Shown: positions 34,573 to 45,469, counted from the stretch's first letter. The stretch: DNA of 64,000 nt from Paraconiothyrium sp. Pb-2020 (GCA_022419385.1 JAJUBI010000004.1:4011286-4075285); one strand, 5' to 3'. Translations and numbers: made by a program. The notes: a model not told the origin generated them from the letters alone.

Positions 34573-35736
34573 ATGGAGATCGGAGAGAAGCAGCAGCAGG
34601 CCATCACCGACATCATCACCCACAACGGCGCTTTTGGGCAGCTAAGCAATGTCTACGCCGCGTTCCAGAGCCGGAGAGAGGCTCTCGGGCTCTCGAACCC
34701 GGGCACCGTCGAGAACATTGCAAAGGAGGTGCAGCGCGATGTCTTCCTGAACAACTTGAGCTTCTCAGGCCTGCGCGCCGAGCTCACAAAGGCCTTCAGC
34801 GCCGCCCCCATGTTCCAGGTCTCACACTCGCTGTCTATGGGCTCGCAGGTCCAGCCTCCATATGCATACACTGCCATCTACGGCTCGCCCAAGGTGCGTT
34901 GCGCCGCTCGCTTGCTGCCTGCCTAGCTGACATTCTCAGGTTTTCCTGCAAGGTAACCTGGACAACGACCTCCAGTTCTCTGGCCGCTTCAACTGGCGAT
35001 GGACTCAAGCGCTCATCTCAAAGGCTTCGGTGCAGCTCACATCCCAGGGCAACATGGTGTCGCTCGAGAATGATTATACCGGCTCGGATTTCTCAGCGTC
35101 ATTGAAGGCTGTCAACCCCTCCCTTCTGGATGGTGGCATCACAGGCATGGTCATGGCCAGCTACCTGCAGTCTGTCACTCCCAAGCTTGCGCTCGGTATC
35201 GATGCCTTCTGGACGCGACCGGCAATGGCTTATCCTCCCGAGCTGGCCGTATCATATGCCGCCCGGTACAGGGCAGCCGACTGGATGGCGTGCGGACAGG
35301 TTATCCCAGACAGAGGTGCTATCGATGCTTCATACTGGCGAAGGTTGTCGGAGAGGGTCGAGGCGGGTATCAACTGCAACCTCTCTTTTGCAGGAATCGG
35401 TCCCGGCGGTCCTATGGGAGGTCCTACGAAGGAGGGCCAGGTCACCATTGGTGCCAAATACGACTTCCGTTCCGCATCATTCAGGGCGCAAATCGACAAC
35501 TCGGGCAAGGTTTCCTGCTTGTTGGAGAAGATGATCGCGCAACCCATCCGTGTCACATTCTCTGGCGAGATTGACCATAAGACGGTACGTTCGATGGTCC
35601 TGTGATTAAACGTTGATTCTAATGTAAGCAGAGCGCCGCCAAGTTAGGTCTCGCCGTCTCGATAGATGCCGCAGACGAAGCCGTCATGGAGCAGCAAGAG
35701 CGCGCAGCCTCCGATGCCGGTTCGATCCCATTCTAA
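34573..35736 (+). CDS. TOM40: Mitochondrial import receptor/pore subunit Tom40
   Basis: Three exons: 34573-34893, 34940-35584 and 35632-35736; introns of 46 and 47 nt, all in phase 0; 356 aa, the usual length for fungal Tom40. The N-terminal hallmark ALGLSNPGTVENIAKEVQRD is present, followed by GLRAELTKAFS and FQVSH. The rest is the amphipathic beta-strand pattern of the VDAC/Tom40 porin family (QGNLDNDLQFSGRFNWRW, KLALGIDAFWTR, GAKYDFRSASFRAQIDNSG) ending in the typical last strand KLGLAVSID and a short polar tail. It forms the outer-membrane protein-conducting channel. The gene for its partner Tom22 lies 576 bp downstream in opposite orientation. Confidence 0.97.
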
Positions 35737-36312
35737 ACGCTTAGGCAACACGAAGACTCACTGTACCGACTATAATCACCCGCCTTCTCTTCGCTGTATT
35801 ACCATTTTCTTATCCTGAGCAACGAGCGAGCGTGGGGCTCGCAGTCATATCAAAAGCGCATCTGAACGGTTGGCTAGGGGATCTGCACGATTAGACTTTT
35901 CCACTTTCTCGCCGCTGTCTGTCATATTTCTGGTCGTTGTTACGGGGCGTATTCACACATTGAATGTAATGGGCTACGGTTACGGTAGACCGGGTACGAT
36001 TGACCGTTGGAGCGCCGGCATGTAAGCAGAAATGTTGGCTGCATTGTACATATAGTCGCATTGAGCATTACATTACTCCGCTTGTGCATGAAATCTTCTT
36101 TGCTCTTGTGAGACCATTTACATGCATGCATTAAATCCCGAAGAGGAGGACCCTAATGTAATGTACAGAAGTATCAACACAGTGCTCCATCCGTCGCAGC
36201 GTAGTATCTGCGCGACATTCATCCATTCCAGCCCATCTATAATAAAACAAGTGAAGAACTGCCGTCAACATCTCGCTTGCGTATCGCGAACCGACTCAAT
36301 CGAACAAAGTTT
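35737..36312. other. Convergent intergenic spacer TOM40/TOM22
   Basis: Shared 3' region of two convergent genes. No coding frame with content is present. Transcripts from the two sides may overlap here, which would need RNA data. Confidence 0.5.
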
Positions 36313-36857
36313 TTACAACGCCGGCTTCGCGCCCTGCGGCTGGCCTCCTGCACTCGGCGCCATGAACTGTTACCAATTAGCATCAATCCAGCCTTCACGG
36401 CTTCACTAAACATGACGTACCTCATTCTGCGCCCTCTGGTTCGCCAACTCCATCTTCTCCTGCTCAATAATCATCTGCTCCTCGCTATACGCAAGCGCCC
36501 ACGGCACACCCAGCAGCAACGCGCTGGTGCTAACGACCCAGAGCGTCTTTCCGCCGAGCGAAAGCCCGCTCTTCACGTAGCTGGCCGCGGTGTTGTACTT
36601 TGAAGCGATGGAGCGGCGTGTGTGCGCAGGGATGATGTCTTGCAGCGCGGCAATGCGCTCGTAGAGGGTTTCGTCGGGCGTGAGGTCCGCGATGGAGGAT
36701 GTGTCTGATTCTGCAAACGATGATGTCAGTTTTGAATGTTGTAAAGCCGTGGATGAGATAAAGCCGCACCCGAGTCGGTGTCCCAGTCGTCCTCGTCATG
36801 GGGGCCTTCCTGCTCGCGGAGGAACTCCTCGTCGACGACTTCTTCGAGTTTGACCAT
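36313..36857 (-). CDS. TOM22: Mitochondrial import receptor subunit Tom22
   Basis: Three exons: 36857-36770, 36710-36421 and 36366-36313; introns of 59 and 54 nt keep phase; 143 aa. The protein has the Tom22 plan: an acidic cytosolic receptor domain (VKLEEVVDEEF, DEDDWDTDS), the conserved DETLYERIAALQDIIP and RRSIASK, one transmembrane helix at about 84-104 containing the family's proline (Pro99, LGVPWALAY), and a short intermembrane-space tail (EEQMIIEQEKMELANQ then a Gly/Pro/Gln end). Tom22 is the central receptor and organiser of the TOM complex, bridging Tom40 pores and docking Tom20/Tom70. It lies tail to tail with TOM40 and head to head with MOD5. Confidence 0.95.
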
Positions 36858-37148
36858 TGTGATAGAGGTTTAAAAGTGAATTGGGAGGTGTTCGGTGGTG
36901 TGATGGAGTCGTGCAGGCGTTGAAGACAGCGTTGATGATGGAAGTCGGGGGTTGTAGCTCGAGAAAGTCGCGATGATGCTCCAAACTTTTAGATGGCCCG
37001 AGCTTCTGCGCTAGTCATCCCCGTCTTCGAAATGCCTGAGTCCGACCAACGTGCAGCACATGACAGGAATTCCCAGCCAGTCGGGTTTTTCTTTTGTTCT
37101 TGTCTTTTACCTTCTCGGAGAAACTTTCTTTGAATCGTCGTTCCGTGC
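36858..37148. promoter_or_regulatory. 291-bp divergent promoter TOM22/MOD5
   Basis: Two head-to-head ATGs are separated by 291 bases. An ATTGG/CCAAT core (near 36879-36884) lies about 25 bases from the TOM22 start. No TATA box is evident. Shared regulation of the two genes is an inference from spacing. Confidence 0.5.
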
Positions 37149-38694
37149 ATGATTCGTGGACTAAGGAAATACTCTGCTCTCACGGCGAGGATGGCTGTGA
37201 CTCCACCTTCAAAGCCACTTGTGGCAATTGTAGGTGCTACGGGCACCGGTAAATCTGATGTATGTGGATTATAGATTATAGCGTATTGAGGTCTGATCAC
37301 CGCAGGTAGTTGGCCGTAGAACTAGCTCGACGGTTTAACGGCGAGATCATTAACGGAGATGCAATGCAATTGTACAAAGGACTTCCTATCATCACAAACA
37401 AGGTCAAAGAAGATGAGATGAAAGGCGTTCCGCATCATCTGCTTGGTCGCATTGGTCTGGAAGAAGAGACATGGACGGTGGGGAAGTTTGTAGCAAATGC
37501 ACTAGGAGTGGTAGGTCTTGATTCTCGGGAAAATGAAACTGGACAGCTAATTATTTCTAGATTGATGAGATCAGAAGTCGAAGGAAGCTACCTATACTAG
37601 TTGGTGGGACGCACTACTATACGCAATCACTGCTCTTCAAAGATGCCCTATCCGAGGAGCCTTTGCTCAAGAATGATGAAAATCAGAGCGAACGAGTTCC
37701 TTTTCTAGATGAGCCAACCGAGGTCTTGCTTGAAAAGCTGAGAGAGGTTGATCCAGTCATGGCCGATAGATGGCATCCGAACGAACGCCGAAAGATCCAG
37801 CGATCGCTAGAGATCTTCCTCAAAACAGGGAAACCGGCCTCTCAAGTGTACTCTGAGCAGCAGAGCAAAAAGGCCCTTTTGACCGACGAGTCAGGCGACC
37901 CTTCCAGTCTACGATTTCCTACTCTTCTGTTCTGGGTACATGCATCCAAGGACGTTTTGACGACCCGCCTTGATTCACGTGTCGACAAGATGCTAGAGAA
38001 AGGTTTGCTCTCTGAAGTGGAGACACTCCATAACTTCCGCTCCGAATTCGAAGCACGTACTGGGCAAGAGATCGACCAAACCCGAGGCATATGGGTCTCA
38101 ATCGGCTACAAAGAGTTTATGGATTACCAGACCGCTCTTTGCGAGGGCTCACATTCAGAAGCCGTACTTGCGAAATTGAAGCAAGCTGCTGTGGAAAAGA
38201 CGCAAGCTGCGACTAGGCAGTATGCCAAGCGACAAGTCCGGTGGATACAGATCAAACTCCTCAACGCTCTTCTCGCGGCTGGCCAAAGAGGAAACACCTT
38301 CTTGCTCGACTTGCCAGACGTGTCCAAATGGGAAGCGGCTGCCGTGCGACCATCGACCGAGATTACCGAACGGTTCCTCTCGGGACAGTCTCTACCAGAT
38401 CCAGCATCGCTATCAGAAGCCGCACGCGATATGCTGAACCCCAGACGCGACTACGACTTAGCACAACGTCCGGATCTTTGGGGCAAGCGCGTCTGCGAAA
38501 CGTGCGAGACAACTTCTTTCAATGAGAATGACTGGAATCTGCATCTTAAGAGTCGGTCCCATAGACGAGCTGTGGGCGCAAACAAGAAGAAAGCCAAGAT
38601 TCCGTCAGCCAGGGACAGAGGCCTTGCAGCCGCACGAGAAGACATGATCGATGTGCTTGAGAGTTCCATATCTACCTTCCCTAACGAGTCGTGA
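37149..38694 (+). CDS. MOD5: tRNA dimethylallyltransferase (isopentenyltransferase) with C-terminal zinc finger
   Basis: Exons 37149-37259, 37310-37510 and 37561-38694; two 50-nt introns, all phase 0; 481 aa. The enzyme adds isopentenyl to A37 of tRNAs that read codons starting with U. Visible: P-loop GATGTGKS (29-36), INGDAMQLYKGLPI, the IPT core with LVGGTHYYTQ, and a matrin-type C2H2 finger at the C terminus (Cys416, Cys419 and two His around 435-441), as in eukaryotic family members. There are two in-frame starts: Met1 opens a basic, acid-free leader (MIRGLRKYSALTAR) and Met15 (37191) directly precedes the enzyme body. This matches the dual mitochondrial/cytosolic start of yeast MOD5. The first intron ends at a tandem acceptor CAGGTAG, and only the distal AG keeps frame. 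Confidence 0.95.
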
Positions 38695-38909
38695 GAGGAG
38701 CACAGTCGGGCGTAAGGCTTAGCGCTTAGCTAGCGCCCCCCTCTATTGCACCAGCAGCTGCCACGATCATGCTCGATTCTTCGTGTGGCACGGGCGGCAC
38801 AAACTTGATAAGGATAATCCACCGTGGATTACTTTGATGGGATAAGAACCAAAGCGCATAGACCGAAGTAACATTCCTCAGTTTCGAATCATCCCACGCT
38901 CCTCAGGAA

Positions 38910-40338
38910 ATGGCAGACACGAATTCCGTCCCGTTGCTCATCAATGGCCAAGATGTGGTCCACGAATCGACTTTTGATGTCATCTCACCAGCAACAGGAG
39001 AAGTATGCTGGAAAGCTGTCTCTGCCAGCGCTAACGACGCGGCACGAGCGGTTGAATCCGCTCAGGCTGCCTTTCCATCATGGTCCCAGACCAAACCAAG
39101 CACAAGAACCACCATTCTTCTCAAAGCAGCAGACATTCTTGAGGCCAACGCAGAAAAGTATGCAGATTACATGATGGCCGAAATGGGTGCCGACAGAGGC
39201 GCAGCCCAATACTTCGTCACGCCTCTTGCGATCGCCATGTGTCGAGATATTGCCGGACGGATATCGAGCGTGTGCGGTAGTGTACCTGTCGTTGCGAAAG
39301 AAGGGCAGAGTGCGATGGTATGGAAAGAGCCGTACGGAGTTGTCCTGGGCGTCGTTGCTTGGAACGCTCCATATGTCTTTGGGGTCCGCTCAGCCGCAAC
39401 GGCCATAGCGACTGGAAACACTACCGTTATCAAGTCTTCTGAAGTGACGCCTCGCTGCTACTACGAATTAGGCAAAGCGTTCAAGGAGGCTGGTCTTCCT
39501 GATGGCGTGTTCAACATCATTGGGTGTAGGCCTGAGGATGCTCCGAGGGTCGTAAACACGATGATCGAACATCCTGCGATTAGGAAGGTTAACTTTACAG
39601 GCAGTGCGTTGACAGGGAGGAAGATTGCGAGGACGTGTGCGGATCATCTGAAACCTATCCTGATGGAGCTTGGAGGGAAGAATACGGCGATCGTTCTGAA
39701 GGACGCGGATCTAGTAAAGGCAGCGGACGAGTGTTTAGCGGGCGCTTTCTTGAACGCAGGCCAGATATGCATGGGCACCGACCGTATCGCTGTTCACACC
39801 TCCATCATCTCCAAATTCACCGAAATCCTACAACAACGCCTCGAAAGCTTCTCCGAATCCTCTCCAGGCCCCCCCACCGTCTCCTCAGCCGCCTCTAAAG
39901 AGCGACTCACTCACCTCGTCGCGTCAGCCCTCCGCTGCGGCGCCCGCCTCATCGCCGGTCCTTCCACACAGCCTTCTCCCCCGGCAACCTTTCTCCCCAC
40001 CATCCTCGCCGACGTTCCCCCCTAACCCGGCTCAACGACGAAGAATCCTTTGGTCCGGTCGTTACCCTCTCGACGTTCACCGACGACTCCGAAGCTATCA
40101 CCTTAGCGAATTCCACAGAGTTCGGTCTCCACGCCGCGGTATTTAGCAAGGATTTAAGGAGGGCTTTTGGTATTGCGAAGAAGCTGGAGGTTGGCGCCGT
40201 GCATATTAACAGTATGACTGTGCATGATGAGCCGAGCCTGCCGATGGGGGTGTCAAGGAGAGTGGGTGGGGGAGGTTCAATGCGGGGGAGGGAATGGATG
40301 AGTTTCTTGTGAGGAAGGTTGTTACGTGGGATGATTAG
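38910..40338 (+). pseudogene. Aldehyde dehydrogenase (salicylaldehyde-dehydrogenase-like), two frame breaks
   Basis: The first 371 codons are intact: cofactor-binding VAWNAPY, KSSEVTPR and NFTGSALTG, the general-base Glu in LMELGGKN and the nucleophile Cys in NAGQICMGTD. At 40023 a stop appears in a run of six C (40017-40022). Homology continues one frame over (RLNDEESFGPVV ... HINSMTVHDEPSLPMG). A second shift occurs in a run of five G (40246-40250), after which GWGRFNAGEGMDEFLV and KVVTWDD run to a stop at 40338. One extra base in each homopolymer would give a normal ALDH of about 476 aa. The family oxidises aldehydes with NAD(P)+. The N terminus and VAKEGQSAMVWKEPYG resemble salicylaldehyde dehydrogenases, but the substrate is not certain. 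Either a recent pseudogene or two homopolymer errors. Confidence 0.8.
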
Positions 40339-40607
40339 AGGATGAATAAAGGCATTGATGCCCACTGCAGGAGCGGATAAATAGAACTTCGATGCTCGGT
40401 GTGCAAGAGCACCAATGCATATGCCTATATCGAATATGCAACCCAAATCCAGGAAATGCTACCCATGTTGAAATCCGTGTTGAAAGCCGAAATTGGGTAT
40501 CATCGTTGAGTAGACACAGAACGCCAGAACGCAATGCCGCCCAAGCTGTTGCATTGTTGAATGCAGCAACGCTCGGAAGAGTCCGACCCTTACACCTCCT
40601 CTTTCAA

Positions 40608-41545
40608 TCATTTAGCGGGTCTCTTCTCCAACCCATACCCGCCCTTTCCTTCCAGACTCTCGTACGTCTTCCCCTGCGTCCTCGCCGCATTCCTCGGGCC
40701 CCTCTCGTCCAAATCTTCCTGCAGCCACCTCAGAACTAGTTCTCCCAATTGGCTGTTCCCGCTGATTACTCTCTTGTCTTCTTCCGTCCTGACATGCATC
40801 TCCTCCATGCTGCCCCACTTCTTCACGCGGCCCAGCGACATGTGCACGAGGTGCGTGGGCCAGCTTGCGAGGTTATCCAGGATATGCGTCGCATACACAA
40901 TAGTGCACGGCCTGGTCTCCGTCTCTTTCTTCAGAAAATTGAGGAAATTGCTGCGCGAGAGGAGATCCAGATCCACCGTTATTTCATCAAGCAGCAATAT
41001 CGTCCACGGCCTCAGCAACCCCATAGCAAGCTGCACCCGCCTCCGCTCGCCGTCGCTCACGGCGTGCAGTCGCCAGCTCAAATCGATATCCAAGATACGC
41101 ACGAGCTCGTCGCGGCGCTCCGGCCAGCCGTTTCCGCCGACGGAAGCTAGCAATGTGGGCACGTCAATGTCGGAGCGCACGATGGGGTTCAGCACCCATT
41201 CGAGGCCAAGGTAGGTTACGCCTTCGAGGCCGAGCTTAAAAGGGTCGACGCCTGCGATGTGGACGGTATCGGCCGGGGCCATGCGCTTGCCTGAGAGGAG
41301 ACGGAGGAGCGTGGTTTTGCCTGCGCCGTTGGCTGCGGGGATGTCAATTCCGCTCATGCTATGAAAGGGAGAGGGAAGTTTAACGGCGGGAAAAGCGTAC
41401 CTCCAATCAAAAGCGTTCTGCTTCCTGGCGGCAACTCCAGAAAGACATCTTTGAGCCCGCTGCTTCCGTCTGGAAACGCGTAGCTCAGGTTCTTGACATC
41501 AATGTTCGGCGCGATGCCCTTGTCAATTCTGTTCTGCTGCGCCAT
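40608..41545 (-). CDS. CAF16: Soluble ABC ATPase, CAF16-like
   Basis: Two exons, 41545-41401 and 41332-40608, with a 68-nt intron that interrupts the Walker A motif; splicing restores GANGAGKT (48-55); 289 aa. The ABC signature is VSDGERRRVQL and Walker B ILLLDEITVDLD, followed by the H-loop YATHILD. The LLDE(I/V)TVDLD wording and the absence of membrane segments are typical of the CAF16 group, a non-transporter ABC protein associated in yeast with the CCR4-NOT complex. Start: the ATG at 41545 precedes DVKNLSYAFPDGS, the usual first strand. The function beyond the ATPase fold is inferred from the yeast name-giver. Confidence 0.93.
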
Positions 41546-42080
41546 TTCGAAATTTGCGAGTTCTTCAGTGTGGAAAGGAGTGAAGGACTGAGGAATCCCA
41601 ATTGCGAGGGGACGAACTACATTTTATAGTCAGGACGACGTTGGTGGCACCCCGCGTAGTGGGACGTTTTCTGAGAGCGATGATGCTATTGCGGACGCTA
41701 GGCGAATTGGGGAAGGCGAAAATCACGCACCAGTGGTGGCTTTGGTTCGGCAATTGATAGTTGTGTAGGGCGTGTTGGTGCTGAGTCAGGGAGCCGTACT
41801 ACAAGTATTGCTATTGGTTTTGATGCTCGGCGTAAGATTGTGTCTACCTTCGTCTTCTTCTGTCAGTCCAGATGGGAACGTATACCTAGGTATGTGCCGA
41901 GACCCGCATTGTAGTATGGAATGGGGAACTGTATCTTTGTTCGTGGGGACGAATCGGTCCCGATACTACTTTAATGCACAAAGGTAACCACTCAGTACCG
42001 TTAAGTCAGGATTGTTCCGTCCATCGATGCCTCCGAGTATTCATTACGAATGCCCACAACCACTCGCCCATCCTTTGCCT
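41546..42080. other. Intergenic stretch, no supported gene
   Basis: Promoter side of the CAF16-like gene and 3' flank of the next minus-strand gene. A hydrophobic short frame at 41772 starts only with GTG and is not supported. Confidence 0.45.
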
Positions 42081-42839
42081 CTACCTACGCAAGTCATGTC
42101 CAATCCACCGCATGCCCTGCAACATCACGTTCCGTCGCAACTCCTTCCGGACCGCCTTATTCTGCCGTCTAAGCACATCCACTTCGTTGCGGAGATCCTT
42201 ATTCTCCCCATCCAAGCGCGCGTTGGCCTCCTCCAGACGCTGAACCTTCTCAGTCTCAGTCATCTGCATAACAGCATCTCCTGAACGCTTGACCTCTCCG
42301 TCGTCCTTCTCAGCTATGCGCGTGTTCTCCTGCAAAGCACGTGTTGTGGCCGCAAGATGAGCGATGTGCTCGTTCTTGTTCTCTTCAGTCTTCTCTAGGG
42401 GCGAGATTCGGGAGGTATAGCTGCCCATGGAGGCTTGCATTTGTTGTAGAATGGCGTGGATTCCCTCAACTGTATGAGATAACTTGGAGGTAACAGCGCC
42501 GAGTTGTTCCGTAGGGAAGCTTGAACGGGCCCGAGATGAACTTTGGCTGTGTAACGGGGAGTGTGGCGAGGTGTGGTAGGTTGAAGAAGATTGGTCGTCG
42601 CTTAAAGGGTCTTTGTCCGGGTGTTGCGACGATGAAGAGCCGTGGCGTAAGGGCTCTTTGTCTGAGTGCTGCGGAGATGAAGGACGGGACGGTGAGACCC
42701 GCGAAGGAGAAGAAGGAACCTCAGTCGACCGGGTATCGTATATGCCGTCAGGTATCTGATCATCAGATTCATAGCCCACCAGTATTTGGGCTACCGAGTG
42801 TTGTAGCGCACCGACGAGGCTAGTGTCGGAGTCACTCAT
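42081..42839 (-). CDS. Hypothetical coiled-coil protein, 252 aa
   Basis: A single exon from an ATG at 42839. After a short N terminus (SDTSLVGALQHSVAQILVGY) comes a Ser/Pro/Asp-rich disordered region containing an imperfect repeat (SPQHSDKEPLRHGSS and SSQHPDKDPLSDDQ). Residues about 115-245 have long heptad-like helices (LEKTEENKNEHIAHLAA, KVQRLEEANARLDGENKDL, EVDVLRRQNKAVRKEL). The end is basic. No family is recognised. The layout suggests an oligomerising adaptor or a bZIP-like dimer, but there is no bZIP basic region directly before the leucine heptads, so I do not call a transcription factor. Confidence 0.6.
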   Translation of the reverse strand: MSDSDTSLVGALQHSVAQILVGYESDDQIPDGIYDTRSTEVPSSPSRVSPSRPSSPQHSDKEPLRHGSSSSQHPDKDPLSDDQSSSTYHTSPHSPLHSQSSSRARSSFPTEQLGAVTSKLSHTVEGIHAILQQMQASMGSYTSRISPLEKTEENKNEHIAHLAATTRALQENTRIAEKDDGEVKRSGDAVMQMTETEKVQRLEEANARLDGENKDLRNEVDVLRRQNKAVRKELRRNVMLQGMRWIGHDLRR

Positions 42840-43297
42840 GTTGTGGATCACGAAATTGGGGATTCAAAGGTATCTGTATGAGTTGAGGGATCTTGGGTAG
42901 AGTGGATCGGCGCAGTGTGACGTGCGATAGTGTTGATATAAACGTAGATGATCTTGCACGGACCATGAGTGAAAGCACACGTCATTACTGTCTCATTCTA
43001 TGTGTCTACGGACGGCAATGAAAAACTGGTCTTGCTAATATTGGTTGGTGCGAGTGGTTCGACTCACTGAGATGAGCTGCTCGAATGTGCAAGCTGTGAG
43101 ACACGGGAAAAAGTTCCAGCGCTATCTAAACCAAGGTCAAATCCCGAGCAAATGTGATCAATTGCCTAATACGCTGTCATGGAGGCAAACAACTTGCAAC
43201 AACAAGTGATCCTATCGCAAACGAGATTGAGACAGAGGTAGGTCTGTCTACACCGTTTACCTAACCATCAAAGTAACACGATACATACGTGAGAAAC
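42840..43297. other. Intergenic stretch, no supported gene
   Basis: Promoter of the coiled-coil gene and 3' flank of the following minus-strand gene. No motif or RNA structure recognised. Confidence 0.45.
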
Positions 43298-44725
43298 TCA
43301 TTCTTCGATTGGCCACAACCATTCAAGTAAATCGAAAAGGTCCACAATGTCCACACGCATGTATACCCAAGCCAACCCCATGGTTGGAGCAAGGAACGAA
43401 GCCAACATTGCAATACCCTCAAGAGAACCAACAAAAATGGACCAGCACATGTCCAAGAAAGTGCAAGCTTTGGAGATAGGGTCGGTGTCGTTTAGGATGA
43501 CGAACAGGCCGACGTCGTCCTGGTAGGTATCTGCATAACCGTCGTTGCTGATGTGGGATTCGATAGTGGATATGGAAGGGGGTCCTGTAGATTCGCCACG
43601 TATCCTGTCGTAGGCTGTCGTTCCTATCGCGACGGTAGCCCCCAAGATAAGTATGAAAACGTAGAGCTGACCGTTTTCTGTATTCAAGATGAATTTGCCT
43701 GTTTGACATCGGTACGTGATCAGCGTGCGTTACATAAATTTCAGTTGGAGCGATGTCACTTACTGTTTCTATGCTCCTCGCGATAGACTTTATGCATGCG
43801 ATCAGCATGATCGAGTATAGACTTACAACGACCAGACGCTGGATACTTCATTGTTTCTTCAAGCTTTTCGGTTGCCTCTCTCAGACTCTTGCTTGCAGCC
43901 TCAACCTTTCCCACTGCCTCGTCAAACTCGAATAGTTTGGTGGTAGGCACAGCACCTGGATTATGACCGTCAACGTCGCTGTTGCGCCACATCTTCTTGT
44001 CTAGCCCAGCGTGGGACTCGATCTTCGCATCGACGTTGGCGATGCGGGACGGCGCAAATTGAACCGCGCTCCCTTCGTTGGTTCCATGGTAGTCGGAGTC
44101 TCCGGAAGATCTAGATTTTCTGCTCCAATATCAGCATTTTGCCTAAGGAAATGGTAGCCCCAAGCAGTATATGCTGCTGGACGTGGGTCAGTAACTCACC
44201 CGATCCTCGAATTAGTGCCCCCTGTAAGTTCCTCCATCTTATTCGTATAGTCCTTGTGACCAAGCAGCATGCTAGCTTCAGATAGGCGAGTCGTTGCCCG
44301 ATACATTTCCGAGACGTCATCGCAAGATCTGCCAAGCTCACAAATGATTTTACATGCAGCAGGAGGAACGTTATACTTCGTGAGAGCATTCTTAAACCGA
44401 TTTCTAGCGTCCGAGTAACGTATTTCAGCCTCATCGAGTTTAGAGCAGGGGGTCCGAGAATAAGGGTTATACAACGGTGGAGACGGGCGGTTGTAACTAC
44501 TCAGCCGAGGACGGGACCGCGTGCTAAAGGTGCGATAGATGGATGCAGCAGTTGTCTTGGGCAGCCTGATGCGAAGAGCGGGTACCTGGTGACATATCAG
44601 TAAGAATCACCTGTCGTACAATAGTGTAAGGTGAAGATCAGGCCACTGTATATAGCGTGTGCGGACGCTCTGACGGTTTACTAAAACTTCAAAGGACGTA
44701 CTACATTGCTACATGCAAGCGCCAT
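43298..44725 (-). CDS. Four-exon membrane protein with mitochondrial-type N terminus, 388 aa
   Basis: Exons rebuilt by hand: 44725-44702 (24 nt), 44585-44200, 44119-43764 and 43698-43298; introns of 116, 80 and 65 nt, all in phase. The N terminus (MALACSNV, then VPALRIRLPKTTAASIYRTF and STRSRPR) is rich in Arg/Ser/Thr with no acids and contains an F-S-T-R cleavage-like site, so it looks like a mitochondrial presequence. The middle has helical segments (KLDEAEIRYSDARNRFKNAL; FDEAVGKVEAASKSLREATE). Two hydrophobic stretches follow: LYVFILILGATVAIGTTAY (about 262-280) and SIFVGSLEGIAMLASFLAPTMGLAWVY (about 340-366). Family unknown. Possible role at a mitochondrial membrane is inference. The first exon, splitting off eight residues, is the least certain part. 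Confidence 0.6.
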
Positions 44726-45469
44726 GACTTTGGTTTGTGCTGCCACAACAATCATGCTTAGACATGAAGAGGCATAATCGGCAGATTATTTGTTCGAGAT
44801 GATGCGAGGAATAACAATGCAAATAATCATGATTTCGCTAAAATGTAAGACCCTTTCAGCAACTCTGGGTTTAATTCCCTACATACCAACTATTCGAACC
44901 TGTTGAGTGAACACCACTTCGTCAGGGTGGGGACGTACCGGCGCTTCGTCTAAGCCAGTACCCAACATGCGTACCTGTTGCACAGAACACCCCACTTCTT
45001 GTCAATTTGAATTCTTCGCCTCACACCTCAAACCCAAGCTGGATATGATTGCGTTTGTCTCGTTTTCTGTAGCGGATGAGTCCGATGCTTCCTGAAGTCT
45101 CAACCACGAACCTAGCATGCACGAATAGACCAGTAGTCATCGCACCAGAAACAATGACATAGGAGCCACCGCGGAGGACATCAAAATTGATGTTTAATAT
45201 CGCGATCGTTAAGGCAGTTTTGTCTCGCAAACGCTCGCTGAATAATTCAAAGAACTCGATGGGCCGGACCAATTGTGAGCATGATCGTCACAAAACGGTC
45301 AGCCGATGCCGGCTGCGTGCGCTGTCGATCTCACCATTGCCGTCGATTTTTGTTCATGATTTTACCCCTCCCTCATGGCCGACATGCCTCCCATTTCTTC
45401 CCGCAAACCTCTTTGGACACGTCCAGAAAGAGATAGTACGTGCGCTTCAAGATCTCCGTGACCGCGTAC
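44726..45469. other. Intergenic stretch, no supported gene
   Basis: Only short frames without motifs are present. It holds the promoter of the four-exon gene and the 3' flank of the small double-CxxC gene. Confidence 0.45.

Noticed and set aside
34573..38694. TOM40-TOM22-MOD5 as a co-regulated gene cluster
   Set aside because: Adjacency is real, but a shared programme is not shown by sequence; reported only as separate observations.
41772..41987. Short hydrophobic frame resembling a secreted peptide
   Set aside because: It starts with GTG rather than ATG, and has no leader or conservation evidence.
42081..42839. Coiled-coil protein as a bZIP transcription factor
   Set aside because: Leucine heptads are present but the basic DNA-contact region with the conserved Asn/Arg spacing is missing.
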